This document shows positions 1-8,559 of a DNA stretch of 64,000 nt, piece by piece. Where the stretch lies: NCBI GenBank assembly GCA_019084025.1, contig JAHRBI010000003.1, forward strand, positions 124,001 through 188,000. The letters run 5' to 3'. Made by a program: the position numbers and the translations under genes. This stretch comes from Burkholderiaceae bacterium DAT-1. Its GTDB lineage: Bacteria > Pseudomonadota > Gammaproteobacteria > Burkholderiales > Chitinimonadaceae. The notes under the pieces are model-generated. The model saw only the letters and a program-made list of their open reading frames with translations. It ran no database searches and had not been told where the DNA came from. The first letter of the stretch is position 1; each line of letters opens with the position of its first letter.

Positions 1-370
1 CAAGATCGTTGTCTTTGCACTCAATCGTACCGGCGCCGAAGTCTGGTTCAAATCGTTTGCACACCGGACCGGGACGCCACCAGTGGATGTCGGGCATTAC
101 ATGCAGCCCATCCCTGACAGGCACCCGCCACACACTCAGCGATCCGTCTTTCCGTTTAATCAGCAACAGATCAGCCGGACGATGATCAAGCGCGGCCGGA
201 TCAGGAACATAGGCAAATGATTCAGGCTGCAGATTAGCAATACTGACGCGCGCCAGCGTCGCGTATGCATTTTCGCTGGGTTTTAGGGATGATGCGAATA
301 AACTGATCACCCCGGCCAATGCGATCAGGGCAAGCAAACTTGTTATTAAAATAAGTGCACGACGACTCAT
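1..370 (-). CDS. Hypothetical membrane-anchored protein, C-terminus cut by the window edge
   Basis: Reading the minus strand from an ATG at 370 gives 123 codons with no stop up to base 1, so the gene runs off the left edge. Residues 1-6 are polar and basic (MSRRAL). Residues 7-27 form one hydrophobic segment that would act as a signal anchor. The rest looks extracytoplasmic and ends with a Trp-rich stretch (DIHWWRPGP) and two Cys residues, in VCKRF and ECKDN. The only ribosome site is a weak GGGA about 9 bases upstream. I do not recognise the family. The open frame and the clear membrane segment make it a likely gene, but its function cannot be stated. Confidence 0.6.
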   Translation of the reverse strand, partial: MSRRALILITSLLALIALAGVISLFASSLKPSENAYATLARVSIANLQPESFAYVPDPAALDHRPADLLLIKRKDGSLSVWRVPVRDGLHVMPDIHWWRPGPVCKRFEPDFGAGTIECKDNDL

Positions 371-491
371 CAAATAAATCCCGCAGCCCGCAGAGAAAAC
401 CATACAGAATAAGTTTTAATTTACTCGCATCAAAACCACACAACCTTCAGCACCTCTACCTTACAAAGCAAATTTGCATTTCAGGTAAAAA

Positions 492-1094
492 TTATTCAGA
501 TTTCAAGCAAGCAATAACATTCTCATTATTAACAATTTGATCGTTTAACTCCCGTTTATCACTAGGGGAGCCTATCTCTTTACGAGCCACACAATCACAA
601 AAATCCACCATCCTTTGAAGTCCACCTTTTAATACAGTCTGACTTTTTAATACTGAATCAGTACAACCCGCAAAAAAATTAATCCAAACTTGCTTATCTT
701 TTTGATCAATATCTGCAGGGCTCATTGCGGCACGCTTCTCTGCTTGGCCAAGTCGATCCCGCAGCATTTTTAACCCAACAATATCTCCCGAGAGCATTAA
801 TTCAATACCTGCGCGCTCGAAAGCACAGGAGTGCTGACTTGGATAAAATGTAAACTCAATACCTTTTGCTCTATTTTGCATAATGTAACCGGGGATAACC
901 CTAATATCCCTTGATATATCAAACTCAAGCCCGGTCGCCCTTTCCAGATTATCCCAGACTTCATCAATAGTTTTCTCTGTTCGCCTTTCACAATTAGAAA
1001 CTTGCTTTCCGGTAACGCTATACGCCCACACTTCAGCATGAACATTTGAATAGAAAAAGCACAATGAAATAACAATTAAATGCAAAAACTTCAT
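492..1094 (-). CDS. Secreted cysteine-containing protein of unknown function
   Basis: 200 residues. Residues 1-20 form a classical signal peptide ending in SNVHA, so the mature protein should be periplasmic or secreted. The mature part has six Cys residues, including a CTDSV...FCDC pair arrangement near 144-168 and one close to the C-terminus, which suggests disulfides. No catalytic motif or known domain was recognised. The gene is visibly richer in A and T than its neighbours, and so are both flanking spacers, which fits later acquisition. It stands alone: the truncated gene upstream is 121 bases away and the next gene lies on the other strand. Confidence 0.7.
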   Translation of the reverse strand: MKFLHLIVISLCFFYSNVHAEVWAYSVTGKQVSNCERRTEKTIDEVWDNLERATGLEFDISRDIRVIPGYIMQNRAKGIEFTFYPSQHSCAFERAGIELMLSGDIVGLKMLRDRLGQAEKRAAMSPADIDQKDKQVWINFFAGCTDSVLKSQTVLKGGLQRMVDFCDCVARKEIGSPSDKRELNDQIVNNENVIACLKSE

Positions 1095-1512
1095 TTAAAT
1101 CGCCTTTAAGTTTTTATATCAAGTTGTTTACTGAATTGCAGAAATTCAACCTAGATCGATACCCGCACCAATCATGCCAGACCCACATCCTCCCCACAAC
1201 ACACCCCCTTGACCCCAGCCTCCACTGCATGCCACACTGCCCCCTCACTTTTCGTTCAACCCCACTGCACAGGAGGAAATCATCATGTCCCGTTCCCTTT
1301 CTCTTCCTTGCAGATCCTGCCTGGGTTGAGCGTCTTGCCGGAACATGTTCCGGCGCTACGTCGCATTCGCATTCGTGCTGCTGATTGCAGCACCTGAAGC
1401 ACGCTGACTGACGTCTCTTTGCTCGCGTTCGTGCGCCTGTGCGCATCGCCCTGCCCCGGGCCGGATCTGCCATTTCATTTTTTCTTGAATCTGGCTTTTC
1501 ATACGGAACCTT
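1095..1512. other. 418-base spacer between divergent genes, with short reading frames
   Basis: No gene of normal size fits here. The left third is AT-rich, the rest GC-rich and C-rich on the plus strand. An AGGAGG at 1271-1276 precedes an ATG at 1285 that opens a 14-codon frame ending at 1329. A second 20-codon hydrophobic frame runs 1345-1407. Either could be a leader peptide or the remnant of a lost gene. No sigma-54 type promoter (GG and GC elements 10 bases apart) was seen before the rtcB-type gene. Confidence 0.5.
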
Positions 1513-2652
1513 ATGGGCAATTCCATACAGACACTTTCTGATGGTGTGACGCTGATTGCGCGCGCTGACACCTGGATCGAAGGACTGGCGATCCAGCAAC
1601 TACAACACACCGCCGCACTGCCCGGCATGCGCCGCGTGGCCGGGATGCCGGATCTGCACCCCGGTCGCGGGCATCCGGTGGGGGCAGCTTTTTTCTCGAC
1701 GGGGCTGATTTACCCGGCGCTGATCGGTAGCGATATCGGCTGCGGCATGGCGCTGTGGCAAACGGAATTGGAGGCGCATTCAGTCAAGCTTTCCAAGCTG
1801 AATGAACGACTGGGCAATCTCGATGGCCCGCTGGATGAAGACTGGCTGCCGCGCATCGCCGAGCTACTGCCGGAGGCAGCGGGCTATGCCGGTGCGCTGG
1901 GCACCATTGGCGGCGGCAATCATTTTGCCGAAATCCAGTGTCTCGACGAGATTTACGACGCGGAAGGCGTGGCGACGCTGGGGCTATCCAAGCGGCATCT
2001 GCAGTTGCTGGTGCATAGCGGCTCGCGCGGACTGGGGCAGGCGATTCTCGATGAACACATGCGCCTGCACGGACATGCCGGACTGGATGTGGCATCCAAG
2101 GCTGCGCGTCATTATCTGGCGCGGCATGATCATGCGCTCGCCTTTGCCGATGCCAACCGCATCCTGATCGCCGAACGCATGCTGGCGCGACTGCGCACCA
2201 GCGGCCAGCGCGTGCTCGATATTCACCACAATCTGATGACCCCCGCGACGATTGCCGGCGAGTCTGGCTGGATGCATCGCAAGGGTGCGACGCCTGCTGA
2301 TCAGGGACCAGTGGTGATCCCCGGTTCGCGGGGGGATTACAGCTATCTGGTGCACCCGACAGGCACGCTGGCGAGCCTGTATTCGCTGGCGCATGGGGCG
2401 GGGCGACGCTGGATGCGCAGCGAATGCAAGGCGCGGGTCAGCAAGCGGCATACGCACGCGCAACTGAGCCGTACCCGACTCGGCAGCGAGGTGATCTGCG
2501 AAGATCGCTTTCTGATCTACGAGGAAGCGCCCGAAGCCTATAAGCCTATTGATTCGGTGATTGCGGCGATGGTCGATGCAGGCGTGGTCCGCGTGATGGC
2601 GCGCCTCAAGCCAGTGCTCACCTACAAGACCCGAGGGGAGTGCTGCGAATGA
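1513..2652 (+). CDS. RtcB-family RNA ligase (RtcB2 type, partner of PrfH)
   Basis: 379 residues, slightly shorter than canonical RtcB (about 408). RtcB enzymes join RNA 2',3'-cyclic-phosphate or 3'-phosphate ends to 5'-OH ends using GTP and Mn2+. Visible motifs are MPDLHPGRGHPVG (45-57), GSDIGCGMA with metal Cys77, GTIGGGNHF with His137, LVHSGSRG with His168, DIHHN (236-240), HRKGATP (255-261), PGSRGDYS (270-277) and SLAHGAGR, whose His294 should be the residue that takes up GMP. The stop overlaps the start of the prfH gene (ATGA). This pairing marks the RtcB2-PrfH system, in which PrfH acts on damaged ribosomes and RtcB2 reseals the 16S decoding-centre cut. No RtcA or RtcR gene is nearby. 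Confidence 0.93.
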   Translation: MGNSIQTLSDGVTLIARADTWIEGLAIQQLQHTAALPGMRRVAGMPDLHPGRGHPVGAAFFSTGLIYPALIGSDIGCGMALWQTELEAHSVKLSKLNERLGNLDGPLDEDWLPRIAELLPEAAGYAGALGTIGGGNHFAEIQCLDEIYDAEGVATLGLSKRHLQLLVHSGSRGLGQAILDEHMRLHGHAGLDVASKAARHYLARHDHALAFADANRILIAERMLARLRTSGQRVLDIHHNLMTPATIAGESGWMHRKGATPADQGPVVIPGSRGDYSYLVHPTGTLASLYSLAHGAGRRWMRSECKARVSKRHTHAQLSRTRLGSEVICEDRFLIYEEAPEAYKPIDSVIAAMVDAGVVRVMARLKPVLTYKTRGECCE

Positions 2653-3275
2653 GGTTGCTACAAATCAGCGCAGCGCAGGGACCGGCGGAATGCTGTCTGG
2701 CGGTGGTCAAAGCCGCTGCCCGTTTGATGGCGGAGGCGCGGGCGATGAATGTGCGCGTGGCGGAAATCGAGCAGCTGGCAGGCCCCGAACGGGGCACCTT
2801 GCGCTCATTGCTGCTGAGTCTGGAAGGCGAACAGGCTGCGGCACTGGCGGCAAGCTGGGTCGGCACGGTGCAATGGACCTGCCCCAGCCCATTCCGGCCG
2901 CGTCATCCGCGCAAAAACTGGTTTATCGGCATCACCCAATGGGCGGTCGCAAGTGAAAGCAGTGACGATGCGCAGATTGCCGATATTCGTTTCGAGGCCA
3001 CGCGCGCATCCGGCCCCGGCGGGCAGCATGTGAACAAAACCTCGTCGGCCATTCGCGCCACGCACGTCGCTTCCGGCATCAGCGTACGGGTGGAAAGCGA
3101 GCGTAGCCAGCATGCCAACAAGCGTCTGGCCATCGCGCTGATTCACCTGAAACTGAGTGAGCGTGCCGCCGATATTCAGGCGCAGCAACGCAGCGACCGG
3201 CGACTGGAACACCACCAGCTGGAAAGGGGTAACGCGGCGCGGATGTTCAAAGGGCCGGACTTCACCCCGGCCTGA
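2649..3275 (+). CDS. prfH: Peptide chain release factor homologue PrfH
   Basis: 208 residues from an ATG at 2649 that overlaps the rtcB stop codon. A GAGGGGAG ribosome site inside rtcB favours this start over a GTG nine bases earlier. The GGQ loop is present (ASGPGGQHVNKTSS, GGQ at 124-126), so it should hydrolyse peptidyl-tRNA. There is no codon-recognition domain, as in PrfH and ArfB-like factors. Work on the RtcB2-PrfH pair supports a role on ribosomes cut in the 16S decoding centre, for example by colicin-E3-like toxins, where PrfH releases the stalled chain and its partner reseals the RNA. The overlap with the ligase gene implies coupled translation. Confidence 0.92.
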   Translation: MRLLQISAAQGPAECCLAVVKAAARLMAEARAMNVRVAEIEQLAGPERGTLRSLLLSLEGEQAAALAASWVGTVQWTCPSPFRPRHPRKNWFIGITQWAVASESSDDAQIADIRFEATRASGPGGQHVNKTSSAIRATHVASGISVRVESERSQHANKRLAIALIHLKLSERAADIQAQQRSDRRLEHHQLERGNAARMFKGPDFTPA

Positions 3276-3371
3276 TCCCACCGTCTATCGGGCTGCGCAC
3301 GGCCAGGTTTCGCCATGCATGCGGGTGTTCCACAATGAAGTGCGGCACCCCTTGCATGGAGACTTGCTGGC

Positions 3372-3866
3372 ATGGCCAATCTCGACTGGGTGGTTCCCAG
3401 AATCGGCAAACTGGAAACCCTGACCGCCCAATATCGCGGCCCGAAATACCTAAGCGCGCTGGTGCTGTGTCTGACACGGCTACTGGAGGTGCGCTATGCC
3501 TTCATTGCCGAGCAGCTCGCCGATCAACCCGATAGTGCCCGCGCTATCGTGATTGCCGATGCCCAGAATCTAAAAGAATCGTTCACCTACAAACTGGCAG
3601 GGGTGCCCTGTCAAACTGTGCTGAGCGGCAAACCCGTGACCATTGACTGCAAGATCAACGAGAAATTTCCATCGGTGCGGTCCATCGATGCCTATTGCGG
3701 CCATCCGCTCATGGCGATCGATGGCCATGCCCTCGGCCTGATCGCCATCGAGCACACCAGCCAGATTGCACATCCGCATGAAATTGCTCTGATTCTGCAG
3801 TTTCTGTCGGGTCGCGTCGCGGCAGAATTAGAGTGCGAACAATTGCGCTCGCAAGCCAAACGCTGA
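3372..3866 (+). CDS. GAF-domain protein
   Basis: 164 residues, cytoplasmic, no signal peptide. Almost the whole length fits a single GAF fold: an N-terminal helix, the LLEVRYAFIAEQL strand and helix, a core around TYKLAGVPCQTVLSGKPVTI, then YCGHPLMAIDGHALGLIAIEHT, the typical GAF pattern ending in a glycine-hydrophobic strand. No output domain (HTH, GGDEF, kinase) follows, so it may be a free-standing small-ligand sensor. GGAG lies 9 bases before the ATG. It follows prfH by 96 bases on the same strand and might be co-transcribed, but a link to RNA repair is only positional. Confidence 0.75.
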   Translation: MANLDWVVPRIGKLETLTAQYRGPKYLSALVLCLTRLLEVRYAFIAEQLADQPDSARAIVIADAQNLKESFTYKLAGVPCQTVLSGKPVTIDCKINEKFPSVRSIDAYCGHPLMAIDGHALGLIAIEHTSQIAHPHEIALILQFLSGRVAAELECEQLRSQAKR

Positions 3867-4005
3867 AGCAGTTTTCCGTCATCGCCTCATTGCACTTTAT
3901 CCGCCTATTTCCCGCTTGATCAGTACCTTAAGCATTCTGTCACCACAAGATTGACGTCAGATTCGACATCCCGCATTGTGCCCTCACATTAACGGGGGAA
4001 TAGAC

Positions 4006-4749
4006 ATGAAAAAATGGATGGTCGCACTGGCTTTTCTGGGGGTCACACTGGGTAGCGTGCAGGCTGAACCTGTGCGCGTGCTGGTCTATGGCGATTCGAA
4101 TACCTACGGCTGGCAATCTGCACAGGATGATCAGGAATTACCCCGTTTTGGTGATGCGGTTCGCTGGCCCGGTGTAATGAAAGCTGCGCTGGGCAGGGAT
4201 TATCAGGTCAGCGTCAACGGTTTGCCGGGGCGCACGCTGGATACGGATTTCCCCAAAGGGATTGGCACGCTGGATGCGCTCGACCTGAATGGCAAACGCC
4301 GCCTGCCACTGGCAATGCATGTCGAAGGCCCCGTGAACGTGCTGGTGCTTTCGCTCGGCACGAATGATCTGATTGATCATTTCCACAAATCCAACACCGA
4401 TATCGCGGCCTCCTTAAAAAGCGTGCTGGAACTCGCCAAGCAGGACCTTGTGCCCCATGTAGCTTGGAAAGCACCACGCATTCTAGTGATTGCACCTGCA
4501 CCAATCGGCGACACCAGCAAAACGGACTTCCGCGATGATTTTGGCGCCCATGCCGCCGCGCAATCGCCGCAGCTCGGTTCGCTGATGTGCAAGGTCGCGA
4601 TTGAGCAGGGTGCCGCCTGCCTGAACGCTGGCGACGTCATCAAGGTAGACGGACTGGACGGCCTGCATTACTCACCCGCCACCCACGCCAGACTTGGCCG
4701 AGCGGTTGCCAAGAAAATCAGGCAACTGGCTTCAACGCCCGCACATTGA
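4006..4749 (+). CDS. Secreted SGNH/GDSL-family esterase (arylesterase type)
   Basis: 247 residues. The start at 4006 has GGGGGA seven bases upstream and gives a clean signal peptide cut after SVQA (residue 20). Block I is VYGDSNTYGW with nucleophile Ser31, block II is NGLPGRTLD (oxyanion Gly72), block III is SLGTND with Asn120, and block V is DGLHYSP with Asp218 and His221. The GDSNTYGW form is typical of the small arylesterase/acyltransferase branch rather than lysophospholipase TesA. It should hydrolyse short esters in the periplasm or outside; the natural substrate is unknown. It is probably transcribed alone. Confidence 0.87.
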   Translation: MKKWMVALAFLGVTLGSVQAEPVRVLVYGDSNTYGWQSAQDDQELPRFGDAVRWPGVMKAALGRDYQVSVNGLPGRTLDTDFPKGIGTLDALDLNGKRRLPLAMHVEGPVNVLVLSLGTNDLIDHFHKSNTDIAASLKSVLELAKQDLVPHVAWKAPRILVIAPAPIGDTSKTDFRDDFGAHAAAQSPQLGSLMCKVAIEQGAACLNAGDVIKVDGLDGLHYSPATHARLGRAVAKKIRQLASTPAH

Positions 4750-4870
4750 GCCACGAAGCCGAGGCGTTACATGACAAATGTCACCCGCAAGTCCTGATAC
4801 CTGACACTACTGCCGCAGCTGTCCTTTGGTGAAAATGCACACATCCAAACACACACCAGAGGACAGCATC

Positions 4871-5188
4871 ATGAACAACACTTGGAACAAAATCGCCCGC
4901 CATTACTCAATCGCAGCCGGCTTTGCAGGTGTTGCGTTTACCTTCGGATTTGCATGGGTGGTCAGCCATCCGGGGTCGCGACTGTATGCCGTGCTCGGCC
5001 CGGTGGTGGCAGCGATCTTCTTTTTGATCAGCGGCGTGTTTGCTGATCATGCCAAATCTGAAGACGGCGAGCAGACTGCGCCCGTCGAACCCATGAATTT
5101 CAACGCTCGACTGTTTCAGGTTGGCGTAACCGTGATGTGCGCGGCCGGTGCAGTGCTGGGCCTGGCTAAGATGCTGGGAGAGTGGTGA
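4871..5188 (+). CDS. Small integral membrane protein of unknown function
   Basis: 105 residues from the ATG at 4871, preceded by AGAGGA at a normal distance; an in-frame ATG at 4835 has no such site. There are three hydrophobic segments, about residues 15-32 (AGFAGVAFTFGFAWVV), 40-57 (VLGPVVAAIFFLISGVF) and 82-99 (FQVGVTVMCAAGAVLGLA). A short acidic loop (KSEDGEQTAPVEP) separates the second and third. No family was recognised. Confidence 0.7.
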   Translation: MNNTWNKIARHYSIAAGFAGVAFTFGFAWVVSHPGSRLYAVLGPVVAAIFFLISGVFADHAKSEDGEQTAPVEPMNFNARLFQVGVTVMCAAGAVLGLAKMLGEW

Positions 5189-5276
5189 ACGTCATCCAAG
5201 TTTGTCAGACTAGCGCCATCGATACATTCCACAAGGTCGGCCGCACTGCGATTCTCCCTGCGGTCGATCCACGCAT

Positions 5277-6350
5277 ATGACATTTTTCACGATCCGGCTG
5301 CGCAGCCCTTGCCTGTCCAGCCTGCTGCTCGCAGTGCATACCTACCTCTGTCTGGCCGCCTGCATGGCCGCTCCGCTGCTCATCGGGCCTGCCGGGATGG
5401 ATGCCATTAAGGGCAATAATGCGCGAAACGCACCGTTGCTCAAGCGCTGCGAAAAAGAGTTAGCGCATGCTGCCTCACCGGTTGCCGACTTTTCGCCGCC
5501 CCCCCACTACACGGATACCGGCTCGGTGATGACGGATATTTCCAAGCAGTTCGATAAAGATGGTGCGGTGGCCTACCGTGCCGGACTCTGCTTTGCGCTC
5601 ACCCATCAGCCTCGCTTTGCTGCACAGACCACGCGCATACTGGATGCTTGGGCCACCACGCTGCAGACCGTCGGTTCCAAGCAGGGTGGCACCGAAATGA
5701 ATTTCTTTATCCCGCAGATGGTGCTGGCCGCCGGCTTTGTGCGCGGCCACACAGACTGGGACGATCACGCATTCCGTGCATTGCTCGTTCAGCATGCCCT
5801 GCCGCACTCGCATGCCAGCTACAAAAACAATCACGCCAACTGGGGCATCTGGATGGAATCGGTGATTGCCGCCTATCTGGGCGACGAGACACTGCTCAAC
5901 CGAAATCGCGATCGCTGGCTGACCCTGTTACCCCGCCAGATTGCCGACGATGGCAGCCTGCCACTGGAAATCTGTCGCAGCGATACCAACAACTATTGCG
6001 ATGGCCCGCACAAAGGTAAAAGCGGCCTTGCCTACACGCATTACACGCTGTTACCCAGCGCGCTGGCAGCCCAGCTCTTCGCAACTGCAGGTCAACCCGT
6101 CTGGGATACCCCTGCCGGTACACTGCTGGGTCGCGCCTATGCCCGCGCCGCTAACTGGACCCTGCACCCGGAGACCTTTCCGTACTTCGAAGCCAATCAG
6201 GGTCAACTGAATGGCATTCGCAATGCAGCCTATTTTTCGCTCCTGCAACGCCATTACCCGAATGCGGAGGCCGCGCAGGTACTGAATTCAATGCAGTTGT
6301 CGCATAACGGACTGGAATTCGGGGTGTTGTTTGGGGAAATCGCCCAATAA
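5277..6350 (+). CDS. Alginate-lyase-family polysaccharide lyase, probable lipoprotein
   Basis: 357 residues. The N-terminus is a long hydrophobic signal with a lipobox-like LAAC (Cys29), so the enzyme may be lipid-anchored. The rest matches the all-alpha alginate lyase domain (PL5/PL38-like). NNHANWGIWMES (about 184-195) carries the Asn-His pair expected in the active site, followed by the LPLEICRSDTNNYC segment and SGLAYTHYTLLPSALAA with the Tyr-x-His-Tyr motif. It would cleave uronic-acid polysaccharides by beta-elimination; alginate, glucuronan or a related polymer cannot be told apart. No other alginate genes are nearby, so a scavenging role is more likely than one in alginate synthesis. 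The start is the first ATG; no strong ribosome site is visible. Confidence 0.82.
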   Translation: MTFFTIRLRSPCLSSLLLAVHTYLCLAACMAAPLLIGPAGMDAIKGNNARNAPLLKRCEKELAHAASPVADFSPPPHYTDTGSVMTDISKQFDKDGAVAYRAGLCFALTHQPRFAAQTTRILDAWATTLQTVGSKQGGTEMNFFIPQMVLAAGFVRGHTDWDDHAFRALLVQHALPHSHASYKNNHANWGIWMESVIAAYLGDETLLNRNRDRWLTLLPRQIADDGSLPLEICRSDTNNYCDGPHKGKSGLAYTHYTLLPSALAAQLFATAGQPVWDTPAGTLLGRAYARAANWTLHPETFPYFEANQGQLNGIRNAAYFSLLQRHYPNAEAAQVLNSMQLSHNGLEFGVLFGEIAQ

Positions 6351-6372
6351 TTGTGGACACATTTCATGTCAA

Positions 6373-6792
6373 TTAAGCTGCAAAAAAACCGATTCCCTCA
6401 ATCATTCGCAACTCAGGAAAGTGCTCTGCCAGCTTGAGCGCCAAAGCAGGACTGGCAAAGAAATTCCCATTCCCCATAACCAATATGCGGTCACCTTCCA
6501 GATTCAAATCATGAATTTGATCCTGCTGAAAATATTGTCCCACTTCCACATTGAAATAGTCAGACCATGTCTTTCCGGTACCACGATGGAAGACGGTTAC
6601 CGGATGCATCGTGATGCGTTGAATAGCAAGCGATTGCAGGTATTCAGCCAAGACCCGAGACATGACGAGGTAGTCAAATCCCGGCATGAACAAGGTCGGC
6701 TCTGCTCCGTCCACTAATTGGAAACGCCCATCAGCCAGCTTGAAAAGGCTTGGCGATGGGCGCTGAGTCTGGATGAAATAAGGAAGTGGCAT
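6373..6792 (-). CDS. Hypothetical protein, resembles DUF1629/Imm11-type immunity proteins
   Basis: 139 residues, no signal peptide, AT-richer than the surrounding genes. The layout is a short N-terminal segment, a middle with FDYLVMSRVLAEYLQSLAIQRITMHPVTVFHR, and an end with NFFASPALALKLAEHFPELRMIEGIGF. A helix that selects or ends in a Val-Ser type start and a C-terminal helix ending in a hydrophobic GxxF is reminiscent of DUF1629 (Imm11) immunity proteins. This is a weak visual match only, and no toxin gene lies beside it. It is 43 bases downstream of ahpF on the same strand. No good ribosome site precedes the ATG, so the start is uncertain. Confidence 0.55.
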   Translation of the reverse strand: MPLPYFIQTQRPSPSLFKLADGRFQLVDGAEPTLFMPGFDYLVMSRVLAEYLQSLAIQRITMHPVTVFHRGTGKTWSDYFNVEVGQYFQQDQIHDLNLEGDRILVMGNGNFFASPALALKLAEHFPELRMIEGIGFFAA

Positions 6793-6835
6793 GTATCGAT
6801 TTATAAACAGTCATCAATCAACACATGCTATCACT

Positions 6836-8389
6836 CTAGTGCCTGATCAAATAATCAAACGCCGACAAACTCGCCTTCGCCCCTTCACCCATCGCAATGA
6901 TGATCTGCTTGTAGGGCACAGTCGTGGCATCGCCTGCTGCGAAAATTCCGGGCACAGAGGTTTCGCCGCGATCGTTGATGATGATTTCGCCGCGCGGTGA
7001 CAATTCGGCAGTGCCCTTCAAGAAATCGCTATTGGGCACGAGGCCGATCTGGACGAAGATGCCTTCGAGTTCGATGGCCTTATCTTCGCCGCTGACGCGA
7101 TCCTTGTAGCGCAGTCCGTTCACCTTTTGACCATCACCTGTCACTTCAGTGGTCTGGGCGTTCATGATGGTGGTCACGTTCGGCAGGCTCAGCAGCTTCT
7201 TTTGCAGCACGGCGTCGGCGCGCATGCTGTCGCCAAACTCCAGCAGGGTGACGTGGGCGACGATACCGGCGAGGTCAATCGCGGCTTCCACGCCGGAATT
7301 GCCACCACCAATCACGGCCACGCGCTTGCCCTTGAACAGCGGGCCATCGCAATGCGGGCAGAAGGCCACGCCACGGGTTTTGTATTCTTGCTCGCCCGGC
7401 ACATTCATTTCGCGCCAGCGTGCGCCAGTGGCGACGATCAGCGCCTTGGCCTTGAGTGTGGCGCCGCTTTCAGTGATCACGGTATGCAGGCCGCCGGTTT
7501 GCGCAGCAGGTTCGATCTTGCTGACGCGCTGGCCGCTCATGATGTCGACTTCGTAATCCTTGACGTGCTGCTCCAGCGCCATGGCCAGTTTCGGGCCTTC
7601 GGTGGCCTTCACCGAGATGAAGTTCTCGATGCCGAGCGTATCGAGCACCTGACCACCAAATCGATCTGCGACCACGCCGGTGCGGATGCCTTTGCGTGCG
7701 GCATAAATCGCTGCAGATGCGCCGGACGGACCACCACCCACCACCAGCACGTCGAATGCATCCTTGGTCGACAGGGCGGCGGCTTCGCGTGCCGCTGCGC
7801 CGGTATCCACCTTGGCGAGTATCTCTTCGAGACTCATGCGGCCATTGCCGAAAGGCTGACCATTCAGATACACCGACGGCACGCCCATGATCTGGCGATC
7901 TTCGATTTCCTGCTGGAACAGACCGCCATCAATCATCGTGGCTTCGAAGGCCGGATTCAGCACGGCCATGGTGTTCAGCGCCTGTACCACGTCCGGGCAA
8001 TTGTGGCAGGTCAGCGAAATAAAGGTCTCGAACTTGAATTCGCCGGAAATAGCGCGAATCTGCTCGATCTGGCTGGCATCCAGCTTGGGCGGATGGCCGC
8101 CGGTTTGCAGCAGCGCCAGCACAAGCGAAGTAAATTCGTGGCCCATCGGCAGACCGGCAAAATGAATGCGCGGCGTTTCACCGGTGCGGGCAATCGCGAA
8201 GGATGGACGGCGGCTATGCACGCCATCAAAACGGGCACTCACCAGCGGCGACAGTTGGGCGATTTCACCCAGCAATTCGCGCATATCAGCAGATGCAGCG
8301 GATTCATCGAGCGAGGCGATCAGTTCGATCGGCTGGCTGACGCGTTCGAGGTAGGCTTTGAGTTGGGCGGCAATGGATGAGTCGAGCAT
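6836..8389 (-). CDS. ahpF: Alkyl hydroperoxide reductase subunit F (FAD disulfide reductase)
   Basis: 517 residues from the ATG at 8389, with GGAG seven bases upstream; the longer frame to 8491 has no support. AhpF moves electrons from NADH through FAD to AhpC. The N-terminal tandem thioredoxin-like domain carries CHNC (Cys128 and Cys131). The FAD-binding motif [19 protein letters not shown] follows, then the redox centre CPHC in [16 protein letters not shown], the NAD-binding [12 protein letters not shown], and a C-terminal FAD segment [16 protein letters not shown]. Length and order match the enterobacterial enzyme. It lies 170 bases downstream of ahpC on the same strand, the usual ahpCF order. 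Confidence 0.97.
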   Translation of the reverse strand: MLDSSIAAQLKAYLERVSQPIELIASLDESAASADMRELLGEIAQLSPLVSARFDGVHSRRPSFAIARTGETPRIHFAGLPMGHEFTSLVLALLQTGGHPPKLDASQIEQIRAISGEFKFETFISLTCHNCPDVVQALNTMAVLNPAFEATMIDGGLFQQEIEDRQIMGVPSVYLNGQPFGNGRMSLEEILAKVDTGAAAREAAALSTKDAFDVLVVGGGPSGASAAIYAARKGIRTGVVADRFGGQVLDTLGIENFISVKATEGPKLAMALEQHVKDYEVDIMSGQRVSKIEPAAQTGGLHTVITESGATLKAKALIVATGARWREMNVPGEQEYKTRGVAFCPHCDGPLFKGKRVAVIGGGNSGVEAAIDLAGIVAHVTLLEFGDSMRADAVLQKKLLSLPNVTTIMNAQTTEVTGDGQKVNGLRYKDRVSGEDKAIELEGIFVQIGLVPNSDFLKGTAELSPRGEIIINDRGETSVPGIFAAGDATTVPYKQIIIAMGEGAKASLSAFDYLIRH

Positions 8390-8508
8390 GATGGTTCTCC
8401 AGAACGAGCGGACCCGACGGCATGCGACGAGGCCGGTGTAGTATTTACCGATGTCGCAGAGAAGAATCGTCGCGATGCAACTGCTCTTCACTGGACACCG
8501 TCAGAATT

Positions 8509-8540
8509 GCCGCAGGGAAACAGGGCTGTCGCCCTGCGGC
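8509..8540 (-). terminator. Hairpin in the ahpC-ahpF spacer
   Basis: A perfect 9-base inverted repeat, GCCGCAGGG at 8509-8517 and CCCTGCGGC at 8532-8540, with a 14-base loop, lies 19 bases after the ahpC stop. No real U-run follows on either strand. It may be an attenuating or RNA-stabilising hairpin that lowers ahpF expression relative to ahpC rather than a full terminator. Confidence 0.4.
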
Positions 8541-8559
8541 AGGAAATGCGTCAGGCAGA

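Noticed and set aside
46-55. GGTTCAAATC, similar to a tRNA T-loop
   Set aside because: No acceptor stem or anticodon arm can be built around it, and it lies within an open coding frame.
1408-1512. Sigma-54 promoter for rtcB2
   Set aside because: No GG-N10-GC pair with acceptable flanks was seen.
7127-8380. A 417-codon plus-strand reading frame
   Set aside because: It is antisense to ahpF and has no recognisable domain or ribosome site.
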